The notes beneath the pieces are model-generated. The model saw nothing but the letters and a program-made list of their open reading frames with translations. It had not been told where the DNA came from and made no database searches. Position numbers and translations under genes: made by a program. A DNA stretch of 64,000 bases from Pseudomonas fildesensis (GTDB lineage Bacteria; Pseudomonadota; Gammaproteobacteria; Pseudomonadales; Pseudomonadaceae), in contig NZ_LFMW01000012.1 in assembly GCF_001050345.1 (NCBI RefSeq), positions 248,001 through 312,000 on the forward strand, given 5' to 3'. Positions 35,828 through 43,108 of this stretch are shown one piece after another (position 1 is the first letter of the stretch; each line of letters starts with the position of its first letter).

Positions 35828-37318
35828 TCAGTCGAAAGTAATGCCCTGTGCCAGCGGCAACTCCAGCGAATAGTTCACGGTATTGGTCTGCCGGCGCATG
35901 TACCCGCGCCATGCATCCGAACCCGACTCACGACCGCCACCGGTTTCTTTCTCACCGCCAAACGCACCGCCAATCTCTGCACCGCTCGGGCCGATGTTGA
36001 CGTTGGCGATGCCGCAGTCACTGCCCACCGCCGACATGAACTGCTCGGCTTCGCGCACATCGGTGGTGAAGATGCACGACGACAGGCCTTGTGGCACGGC
36101 GTTGTTCAGCCGTAGCGCCTCAGGGAAGTCTTTGTAACCGACCACGTAAAGGATCGGCGCGAAGGTTTCGGTGCACACCACGTCGCTTTGCTCGGGCATT
36201 TCCACAATCGCCGGGGACACGTAGTAAGCGTTGGGGAATTTGTCTTCCAACTGACGCTTGCCGCCAAATACCTTGCCGCCTTCGCTCAAGGCTTGCTCCA
36301 GGGCGTCCTGCATGTTTTCGAAGCCGTGCTTGTCGATCAGCGGGCCGATCAGGTTGCCTTCCAGCGGGTGGCCGATGCGCACTTTTGAGTAGGCGGCCTT
36401 GAGGCGGGTGACGATTTCTTCTTTTACCGATTCATGGGCGATCAGGCGGCGCAGAGTGGTGCAACGCTGACCGGCGGTGCCAACGGCGCTGAACAGGATG
36501 GCGCGCACGGCCATGTCCAGGTCGGCGCTTGGGCCGAGGATCATCGCGTTGTTGCCGCCCAACTCAAGGATGCTGCGGGCAAAGCGCGCGGCGACTTTCG
36601 GCGCCACTTCGCGGCCCATGCGGGTGCTGCCGGTGGCGCTGATCAGGGCCACGCGAGGGTCGTCCACCAGTGCGGCGCCGGCGTCGCGACCGCCAATGAT
36701 CACCTGGCTCAAGTACTCAGGGGCGTCGTTGAATTTCTTCAGCACGCGCTCGAACAGCGCCTGGCAGGCCAGGGCGGTGAGCGGGGTCTTTTCCGAGGGT
36801 TTCCAGATCACGGCGTTGCCGCACACCAGCGCGAGGGTGGTGTTCCACGCCCACACGGCGACCGGGAAGTTAAAGGCGCTGATCACGCCGACCACGCCCA
36901 GCGGGTGCCAGGTTTCACGCATGTGGTGGCCTGGGCGCTCGGAGGCGATGGTCAAGCCGTACAGTTGGCGGGACAGGCCCACGGCGAAGTCGCAGATGTC
37001 GATCATTTCCTGCACTTCACCCAGGCCTTCCTGAGTGATCTTGCCCGCTTCCCAGGACACCAGTTCGCCCAGGTCGGCCTTGTATTCACGCAACACATCG
37101 CCGAACTGGCGCACCAATTCACCGCGACGGGGCGCCGGTACTTTGCGCCAGGCGTCGAATGCATGCTCGGCGCGACTGACCTGCTGCTCCACCTCGGCGG
37201 CACCTTCCCAGTGCACACTGCCGATACGGCTGCCATCAATCGGCGAATGCACGGGTTGTTTACCCGACTGGTACAACGCCGGGTTTACCCCGAGACGGTC
37301 AAGCAATGCGGCAACCAT
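35828..37318 (-). CDS. amaB: Piperideine-6-carboxylate/aminoadipate-semialdehyde dehydrogenase AmaB
   Basis: The 496-residue aldehyde dehydrogenase has catalytic C286 (GTAGQRCTTL), general base E252 (ILELGGNN) and the Rossmann glycine GSTRMG. The sequence FNFPVAVWAWNTTLALVCGN is typical of the antiquitin/ALDH7 class, which oxidises alpha-aminoadipate semialdehyde with NAD. In P. putida AmaB completes pipecolate and D-lysine breakdown to alpha-aminoadipate. It lies upstream of amaA and divergent from a LysR gene. An AAGGAG ribosome site is present. Confidence 0.92.
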   Translation of the reverse strand: MVAALLDRLGVNPALYQSGKQPVHSPIDGSRIGSVHWEGAAEVEQQVSRAEHAFDAWRKVPAPRRGELVRQFGDVLREYKADLGELVSWEAGKITQEGLGEVQEMIDICDFAVGLSRQLYGLTIASERPGHHMRETWHPLGVVGVISAFNFPVAVWAWNTTLALVCGNAVIWKPSEKTPLTALACQALFERVLKKFNDAPEYLSQVIIGGRDAGAALVDDPRVALISATGSTRMGREVAPKVAARFARSILELGGNNAMILGPSADLDMAVRAILFSAVGTAGQRCTTLRRLIAHESVKEEIVTRLKAAYSKVRIGHPLEGNLIGPLIDKHGFENMQDALEQALSEGGKVFGGKRQLEDKFPNAYYVSPAIVEMPEQSDVVCTETFAPILYVVGYKDFPEALRLNNAVPQGLSSCIFTTDVREAEQFMSAVGSDCGIANVNIGPSGAEIGGAFGGEKETGGGRESGSDAWRGYMRRQTNTVNYSLELPLAQGITFD

Positions 37319-37439
37319 GGGTCACTCCTTCAATCTGCAAACAAAAAATCGCACCGCGCCAGGCACGGCGATCCAGACCTTATTTGTAGCTGGCCCAAGA
37401 CTTGCCAACAAACGACGATTAGGCGAGATATCATTCCGT

Positions 37440-37458
37440 TTATTCATGCAAAGAATAA
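37440..37458. promoter_or_regulatory. LysR-type operator candidate
   Basis: TTATTC-N7-GAATAA is a perfect 6-bp inverted repeat containing a T-N11-A motif, located just before the LysR start and about 120 bp from amaB. Auto- and cross-regulation is inference. Confidence 0.5.
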
Positions 37459-37471
37459 AAAGAGGCGTGCC

Positions 37472-38359
37472 GTGCTGAACAAAAGACATTTGCCCTCGAT
37501 CACTGCCCTGCAGTGTTTCGAAGCCGCCACCCGTCACCTGAGCTTCACCCGCGCCGCCGAGGAGCTGAACCTCACGCAAAGCGCGGTGAGCAAACAGGTC
37601 GCCCAGCTGGAAGAATTACTGCAGCACCTGCTGTTTCGCCGGGTGCGCCGCCGCTTGCAGATGACCCCGGCGGGCGACCTGTACCTGGTGGAAGTGCGCA
37701 AGATCCTCACCCAAGTGGAGATGTCTACCCACTACCTGCGCTCCTACGGCGGCGAGACTGAAGTGCTGCGCGTGTCCACGCCCTACACCTTCGGCGCGCG
37801 CTGGCTGGTGCCGCGCCTCAAGGGCTGGCGCTTGCGTCACCCGCAGATCCATCTGGACCTGTGCAACGAGCAGGAACCCGACGATCTGCTGCAAGGCAAG
37901 GCCGACATGGCCTTCTACTTCGGCCAGGGTTCACGCCCCGGCACCGAAAGCCTGAAACTGTTCAGCGAAGAACTGGTGCCAGTGTGCGCCCCGGAGAGCC
38001 TGCCCACGCAGCCGTTCACCGACCCCACGCAACTGAGCGACCTGGTGCTTCTGCAAAACGCCTCGCGACCCCAGGGCTGGCACGACTGGTTTGCCAGCCA
38101 GGGGTTCCACACCGAGCACAGCTACCATGGGCCGCGTTTCGACACCTTCTATATGTGCATTCGCGCGGCGCAGGTGGGCTGCGGGGTAGCGCTGTTGCCG
38201 CGGTTTCTGGTGGAAGAGGAATTGGCAGACGGCAAGCTGGTAATCCCCTGGCCGCACGCGATGCCGAGTCAGGATGCGTATTACCTGGCGTACCCGGAGC
38301 ATTCGGCGGAGGTGCCCAAGGTGCGGGAGTTTGTGAAGTGGATGATGGAGCAGGTGTAA
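37472..38359 (+). CDS. LysR-type regulator next to amaAB
   Basis: The 295-residue regulator has an N-terminal winged helix-turn-helix (LQCFEAATRHLSFTRAAEEL, AVSKQVAQLEELL) and a C-terminal effector-binding domain resembling the GcvA/AmpR group. The GTG start at 37472 follows AGAGG and places the helix-turn-helix at the normal distance; the longer upstream frame overlaps amaB and is a shadow. Divergent placement suggests it controls amaB-amaA in response to pipecolate or a related compound, which is inferred. Confidence 0.9.
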   Translation: MLNKRHLPSITALQCFEAATRHLSFTRAAEELNLTQSAVSKQVAQLEELLQHLLFRRVRRRLQMTPAGDLYLVEVRKILTQVEMSTHYLRSYGGETEVLRVSTPYTFGARWLVPRLKGWRLRHPQIHLDLCNEQEPDDLLQGKADMAFYFGQGSRPGTESLKLFSEELVPVCAPESLPTQPFTDPTQLSDLVLLQNASRPQGWHDWFASQGFHTEHSYHGPRFDTFYMCIRAAQVGCGVALLPRFLVEEELADGKLVIPWPHAMPSQDAYYLAYPEHSAEVPKVREFVKWMMEQV

Positions 38360-38361
38360 AT

Positions 38362-38408
38362 ATTTTTTCTGTACCGCCGCCATCGGGAGCACGTCGCACA
38401 GAAAAAAT
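38362..38408. repeat. Inverted repeat after the LysR gene, degenerate REP
   Basis: ATTTTTTCTGT and ACAGAAAAAAT form an 11-bp inverted repeat around a partial REP-like GC-rich centre (CATCGGGAGCACGTCGCAC). It may act as a terminator. Confidence 0.5.
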
Positions 38409-38506
38409 CACTGGCAAAACCCCACAGGTCTATGCGCCACTAGCACCCTTCCTTAATTGTGCGTAAAGGTCGGCGCCCATCGCCGATCCGTCTGGAGATT
38501 CCCGCT

Positions 38507-39721
38507 ATGAGCGAGAGTGTGTTTGCCGATCGCATCGTGCAGAACCTGCTCGACACCGACTTCTACAAGCTGACCATGATGCAGGCGGTGCTGCACAACT
38601 ACCCGAATGTGGAAGTTGAATGGGAGTTTCGTTGCCGTAACAGTGAAGACCTGCGCCCGTACCTGGCGGAAATCCGCTACCAGATCGAACGCCTCGCCGA
38701 GTTGAGCCTGAGCCCGGATCAACTGGGCTTCCTCGAACGCATCAGTTTCATGAAACCGGATTTTTTGCGCTTCCTCGGGCTGTTCCGCTTCAACTTGCGT
38801 TATGTGCAGACCGGCATCGAAAACGGCGAGCTGTTTATCCGCCTGCGCGGGCCGTGGCTGCATGTGATCCTGTTTGAAGTGCCGATGCTGGCCATCGTCA
38901 GCGAAGTGCGTAACCGCTACCGCTACCAGACCGTGATCCTCGAGCAGGCGCGCGAGCAGCTGTATCGCAAGTTTGATTGGCTGACCGCCAACGCCAGCAG
39001 CGAAGAGTTATCCGAGCTGCAAGTCGCCGACTTCGGCACCCGTCGACGCTTCTCGTACCGGGTGCAGGAAGAAGTGGTCAGCGTGCTCAAACACGACTTC
39101 CCTGGCCGTTTCGTCGGCACCAGCAACGTGCACCTGGCCCGCGAGTTCGATATGAAGCCGCTCGGCACCATGGCCCACGAATGGATCATGGCCCACCAGC
39201 AACTCGGCCCACGCCTGATCGACAGCCAGATCGCCGCCCTCGATTGCTGGGTTCGCGAATACCGTGGCCTGCTGGGCATCGCCCTGACCGACTGCATCAC
39301 CACCGACGCCTTCCTTGGCGACTTCGACTTGTACTTCGCCAAGCTGTTTGACGGCCTGCGCCACGACTCCGGTGACCCGATACAGTGGGCAGAAAAAGCC
39401 ATCGCCCATTACCACAAGCTCGGCATCGAGCCGATGAGCAAGACCCTGGTGTTCTCCGACAGCCTGTCGCTGCCCAAGGCCCTGGAGATATTCCGGGCGC
39501 TGCGCGGTCGGATCAATGTGAGCTTTGGTATCGGCACCAACCTGACCTGCGATATTCCAGGGGTGGAGCCGATGAGCATCGTGCTTAAAATGACTGCCTG
39601 CAATGGCCAGCCTGTCGCGAAGATCTCCGATGAAGCGGGCAAGACCCACTGCACCGACCCGAATTTCGTCGCCTATTTGCGTCACGTTTTCAAAGTACCT
39701 GCCCTTTCCAGCAAGGAGTGA
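38507..39721 (+). CDS. pncB: Nicotinate phosphoribosyltransferase PncB
   Basis: The 404-residue enzyme converts nicotinate and PRPP to nicotinate mononucleotide, with ATP hydrolysis, in NAD salvage. Family features include NLLDTDFYKLTMMQAV at the N-terminus, the phosphorylated-His region TSNVHLAREFDMKPLGTMAH, and FDGLRHDSGDP. The start at 38507 follows TGGAG. nadE begins 3 bp after the stop, so these two NAD-pathway steps form an operon. Confidence 0.96.
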   Translation: MSESVFADRIVQNLLDTDFYKLTMMQAVLHNYPNVEVEWEFRCRNSEDLRPYLAEIRYQIERLAELSLSPDQLGFLERISFMKPDFLRFLGLFRFNLRYVQTGIENGELFIRLRGPWLHVILFEVPMLAIVSEVRNRYRYQTVILEQAREQLYRKFDWLTANASSEELSELQVADFGTRRRFSYRVQEEVVSVLKHDFPGRFVGTSNVHLAREFDMKPLGTMAHEWIMAHQQLGPRLIDSQIAALDCWVREYRGLLGIALTDCITTDAFLGDFDLYFAKLFDGLRHDSGDPIQWAEKAIAHYHKLGIEPMSKTLVFSDSLSLPKALEIFRALRGRINVSFGIGTNLTCDIPGVEPMSIVLKMTACNGQPVAKISDEAGKTHCTDPNFVAYLRHVFKVPALSSKE

Positions 39722-39724
39722 ATC

Positions 39725-40552
39725 ATGCAAGCCGTACAGCGTGAGATTGCGCAGCAGCTCAAGGTCCAAGCGCCGTTCATCGACCAGGCCGCCCTTGAAG
39801 CCGAGGTTGTCCGTCGCGTGGCCTTTATCCAGGATTGCCTGCGCAATGCCGGACTCAAGGTGTTGGTACTGGGCATCAGCGGTGGGGTCGACTCCCTGAC
39901 CGCCGGCCTGTTGGCCCAACGTGCGATGCAGGAACTGCGCGCCAGCACCGGGGATGAGGCGTACCGCTTTATTGCCGTGCGCCTGCCTTACGAAACCCAG
40001 TTTGACGAGCTCGACGCCCAGGCATCGGTGGACTTCATCGAGCCGGATGAGCGCCACACCGTGAATATCGGCCCGGCAGTGAAATCCCTGGCCAATGAAG
40101 TCGCGGCGTTTGAAGGCAAGGCGGCGGTGTCCCGCGATTTCGTGCTGGGCAACACCAAGGCACGTATGCGCATGGTGGCGCAGTACACCATCGCCGGTGC
40201 GGCCGGCGGCCTGGTGATCGGCACCGACCATGCATCGGAAGCGGTGATGGGCTTTTTCACCAAGTTCGGCGATGGTGCCTGCGACCTGGCACCGTTGAGC
40301 GGGCTGGTGAAAAACCAGGTGCGTGCGATTGCACGGCACTTTGGTGCGCCGGAGTCGCTGGTGGAGAAGATTCCTACTGCGGACCTGGAAGACCTATCGC
40401 CGGGCAAGCCGGACGAAGCGTCCCACGGCGTGACCTACGCCGAGATCGATGCATTCCTGCACGGTGAGCCCGTGCGTGAGGAAGCGTTCAGGATCATCTG
40501 TGACACGTATCGCAAGACCGAACACAAGCGCGTGATGCCGTTTACGCCGTAA
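39725..40552 (+). CDS. nadE: NH3-dependent NAD synthetase NadE
   Basis: The 275-residue enzyme makes NAD from deamido-NAD, ATP and ammonia. It has the PP-loop LGISGGVDS near residue 60 and the conserved GTDHASEAVMGFFTKFGDGACD and KIPTADLEDL stretches. There is no glutaminase domain, so it uses free ammonia. It directly follows pncB. Confidence 0.96.
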   Translation: MQAVQREIAQQLKVQAPFIDQAALEAEVVRRVAFIQDCLRNAGLKVLVLGISGGVDSLTAGLLAQRAMQELRASTGDEAYRFIAVRLPYETQFDELDAQASVDFIEPDERHTVNIGPAVKSLANEVAAFEGKAAVSRDFVLGNTKARMRMVAQYTIAGAAGGLVIGTDHASEAVMGFFTKFGDGACDLAPLSGLVKNQVRAIARHFGAPESLVEKIPTADLEDLSPGKPDEASHGVTYAEIDAFLHGEPVREEAFRIICDTYRKTEHKRVMPFTP

Positions 40553-40673
40553 GGCCTGCCTTTGGATCGTTCCTATGATTGCGTGGGAACGGTCTGATTC
40601 ACTCGCTGATTATTGAATGCACCAAGGCCCCACTGCAGTCTCGTGACCTACCCTACCCATTGGGAACCTCGGT

Positions 40674-41015
40674 ATGTCACGCACAGCTATTGTTCTGATC
40701 GCACTCCTTTCCTCAACTACGGAAAGTGCCACGCTCGACCTGACGCCTCCTGAGTCGCTCAGCGAGCAATCACCCACGGTCCTTGGCACCGAACTGCGCC
40801 TACCCAATTTTTTCACTGACAATTCCGCCGAGACCCGTTGTGAGTGGCAACAAAGCCTCATCACAGAATCCTGGCAAATGCTTGATTGCCGTGGAAAATC
40901 GCAGGTTGATGGCGGGCGGGCGCTCCATTTCATGGACAGCGCTGAAAAAAGACTAACCCCTCAACACCTGGAGTTAGGCCTCGATCTTGAATCTTTCGAA
41001 TTAATAACGCCTTGA
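40674..41015 (+). CDS. Small exported protein of unknown function
   Basis: The 113-residue product starts with a short hydrophobic stretch (MSRTAIVLIALLSSTTESA) that looks like a signal peptide. The rest is polar, with two cysteines (ETRCEWQQ and MLDCRGK) that could form one disulfide. No family is recognised and the ribosome site is weak. A strong bidirectional terminator overlaps its end, which supports a real transcript, but conservation should decide whether it is a gene. Confidence 0.5.
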   Translation: MSRTAIVLIALLSSTTESATLDLTPPESLSEQSPTVLGTELRLPNFFTDNSAETRCEWQQSLITESWQMLDCRGKSQVDGGRALHFMDSAEKRLTPQHLELGLDLESFELITP

Positions 41016-41046
41016 AAAAAAAGCGCCTGAACAGGCGCTTTTTTTT
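41015..41046. terminator. Bidirectional rho-independent terminator
   Basis: GCGCCTG and CAGGCGC form a compact hairpin flanked by A8 and T8. It serves both the 40674 gene and the convergent azurin gene. Confidence 0.9.
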
Positions 41047-41059
41047 GACCGCAGTCGGC

Positions 41060-41506
41060 TTACTTCACAACTACAGTGCCTTTCATCATCGAGATGTGGC
41101 CAGGGAACGAGCAAAAGAAGGCGTAATCAGTACCGGCGGCCAGCTTCGACACATCGAAGGTTACCGAGTCTTTCTCGCCGGCACCGATGATCTTGGTGTG
41201 GGCGATGATGCGAGTGTCGCCTTCTTTCAGGTAGTTCTTGTCGATACCGGCGGCCATGCCATCGGTAGCGACCGGTTGCATGTCGGCTGCGGTGGTCAGC
41301 ACCCAGTTATGGCCCATGACGTTTTTCGGCAAGCTGCCAGAGTGAGTCAACTCGACGGTGAACGTCTTGCAGCTCTTGTCGATTTCAATGGCCTTGGTGT
41401 TGAAGGACATCTGATCGGTGGAGTCGACGGTGACCTTGCACTCTGCAGCAAGCAACTGGCCACTCGCCAGAGTCAGCAGGGAAACAGCAACGAGTTTGGC
41501 AAACAT
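41060..41506 (-). CDS. azu: Azurin
   Basis: The 148-residue precursor has a 20-residue signal peptide and a 128-residue mature protein, the standard azurin length. The type 1 copper ligands are present: His46 (NVMGHNW), Cys112, His117 and Met121 (FFCSFPGHISMMKG). Cys3 and Cys26 form the conserved disulfide. Azurin carries electrons in the periplasm, for example to nitrite reductase or in redox stress. The start at 41506 is set by GGAG upstream. A partial ANR-type box lies about 70 bp upstream. Confidence 0.97.
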   Translation of the reverse strand: MFAKLVAVSLLTLASGQLLAAECKVTVDSTDQMSFNTKAIEIDKSCKTFTVELTHSGSLPKNVMGHNWVLTTAADMQPVATDGMAAGIDKNYLKEGDTRIIAHTKIIGAGEKDSVTFDVSKLAAGTDYAFFCSFPGHISMMKGTVVVK

Positions 41507-41840
41507 GTGGATCTCCAAGGCAGGGTTTAATAAACGCATAGTGCGACAAGGGTGCCTGAGGCAGGCAAGAATTCTTATGACCTGAATCAACAGATTGTAT
41601 ACAACTTTAGGCTATCAGACTTATCGACACAATCAACCAGCCAAAGTGCCACACCCCACCTATGATCGGCGCATCACCCACTGGAGTCCGAACCATGCGC
41701 CTCAATCACCTGTTCAACGGCCTGCTGGCCGCCTACGCTTGCGGTAAGTGAAAGCAAAGCGCGCTGCTAAGCTGCTACCATAGCGACCCAAGGCAGCTGC
41801 GCGCCGCCCACCCTCACCTTCGACCCCAAGAGGATCGCCC
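41507..41840. other. Intergenic region between azu and a small ORF
   Basis: Contains the azurin promoter region with ATGAC-CTGA-ATCAA at 41577-41590, a partial match to an FNR/ANR site, and a possible 18-codon reading frame at 41695 (listed). Nothing else is evident. Confidence 0.45.
41695..41751 (+). CDS. Possible 18-residue peptide or gene remnant
   Basis: The frame ATG to TGA encodes 18 residues (MRLNHLFNGLLAAYACGK). It has a good ribosome site, GGAG 8 nt upstream. It may be a short leader peptide or the remaining start of a decayed gene. Only the ribosome site supports it. Confidence 0.3.
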   Translation: MRLNHLFNGLLAAYACGK

Positions 41841-42023
41841 ATGGCCAAACCTAATTACTCCTTCGCCAAACGTCAGAGAGACTTGGCCAAGGAACAGAAG
41901 AAAGAGGAAAAACTGCAACGCAAGAAAGCCTCTGCCGACGAAGAAGCAGGCGCACTGAACCCGGATGCGGAAGGTGAAGTGGCGACTGAAGACACCGAGA
42001 CACCGAAAGACCCGGCTGAATAA
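41841..42023 (+). CDS. Small, highly charged conserved-type protein
   Basis: The 60-residue product has a basic N-terminal half (SFAKRQRDLAKEQKKEEKLQ) likely to form one helix and an acidic disordered tail. This pattern is common among small Pseudomonas proteins of unknown function found with this MAKPNYSFAKRQR start. AGAGG precedes the ATG. RNA or ribosome association is a guess from charge alone. Confidence 0.7.
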   Translation: MAKPNYSFAKRQRDLAKEQKKEEKLQRKKASADEEAGALNPDAEGEVATEDTETPKDPAE

Positions 42024-42033
42024 ATTCTATTGT

Positions 42034-42214
42034 GGTGCGGGCTTGTTGTGGCGAGCGGGCTTGCCCCGCGTTGGGCTGCGAAGCGGCCCTAATAGGATCA
42101 CCCCGTTACATCAGAAAGACAGCGGTGACGGTTTTTTAGGGCTGCTGCGCAGCCCAACGCGGGGCAAGCCAGCTCGCCACAACAAGTGCTCTCGCCACAA
42201 CGAGCTCGCTCCTA
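42034..42214. repeat. REP/BIME palindrome
   Basis: Arms TGTGGCGAGCGGGCTTGCCC and the complement ending in AGCTCGCCACAACA, of the same type as in the 274-bp repeats near 10.1 kb. Confidence 0.85.
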
Positions 42215-43108
42215 CTCCAGCGGCATCACCGTCACCCGCACCTCCGGGTCATGGCTCCCTCCCCCCAGAATCACCCCCCGCAACGGCGACACATCGGAGA
42301 AATCCCGGCCCCAGGCCAGGGTGATGTGCTCCAGTGCCGGTTGCACATTGTTGGTCGGATCGAAATCCACCCAACCCGACACCGGGCAATACACCGAAAC
42401 CCACGCATGGGACGCATCGGCGCCAATCAACCGTGGCTGGCCGGGCGGTGGCTGGGTCAACAGATACCCGCTGATGTAGCGCGCCGCCAGGCCGCGCGAG
42501 CGCAGGCACGCGAGCATCAGGTGGGCGAAGTCCTGGCACACGCCGCGACGTCGCTCCAGCACTTCCACCAGCGGCGTGGCGACCTGGGTAGCTTCGGCAT
42601 CGAAGGTAAACTCATCGAAGATTTTTTCCATCAGCGCCTGCACACCCAACAGCAGCGGACGACCGGCGGGGAAACAACTTTCGGAGAACTCGACGAACGT
42701 TTTCTTCAAATGCACGTAAGGCGATTCGAACCGGTAGCGGCACGCTTCGATCAGTTGCGGCGACATCGGCTGGCTGCCGTAAGTCAGGCTGTCGCGAGTC
42801 TGGTCCCAGGCCAGCGACTGCTGGAAATCCAGCACCGGCCGCGCCAGCACTTCCACGGTCAGCCCGGCATTCACCAGCAATTCGTCATGGGGCCGCTCAA
42901 ACGCCAGGCGGGTGATCGGGTTGCCGAACACGTCCAGCTCATCGCGACGTGAAGACGGTTCCGGGCTGATGTCCAACTGTTGAGCAGTGCAACGCTGCCA
43001 GGCGCAAGGCCGTGGCCACAAATGCGCCAACTGCTGGGCCAGGGACACCGGGCTGTCGTAGTGGTAATGGGTATCGTGGAAAATCTGGTAGCGCGCACTC
43101 ATCATCAC
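42212..43108 (-). CDS. Transglutaminase-like cysteine protease family protein
   Basis: The 298-residue protein has an N-terminal bacterial transglutaminase-like domain (ARYQIFHDTHYHYDSPVSLA) and the catalytic core with Cys in RRGVCQDFAHL, His in ADASHAWVSV and Asp in GWVDFDPTNN. No signal peptide. It is the last gene of a three-gene operon and overlaps its upstream neighbour by 4 bp. Such enzymes probably act as peptidases or amide-bond ligases with unknown substrates. Confidence 0.88.
   Translation of the reverse strand: MMMSARYQIFHDTHYHYDSPVSLAQQLAHLWPRPCAWQRCTAQQLDISPEPSSRRDELDVFGNPITRLAFERPHDELLVNAGLTVEVLARPVLDFQQSLAWDQTRDSLTYGSQPMSPQLIEACRYRFESPYVHLKKTFVEFSESCFPAGRPLLLGVQALMEKIFDEFTFDAEATQVATPLVEVLERRRGVCQDFAHLMLACLRSRGLAARYISGYLLTQPPPGQPRLIGADASHAWVSVYCPVSGWVDFDPTNNVQPALEHITLAWGRDFSDVSPLRGVILGGGSHDPEVRVTVMPLE

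Noticed and set aside
36434..37471. Long open frame in front of the LysR regulator
   Set aside because: It is the antisense shadow of amaB; LysR homology starts only at the GTG at 37472.
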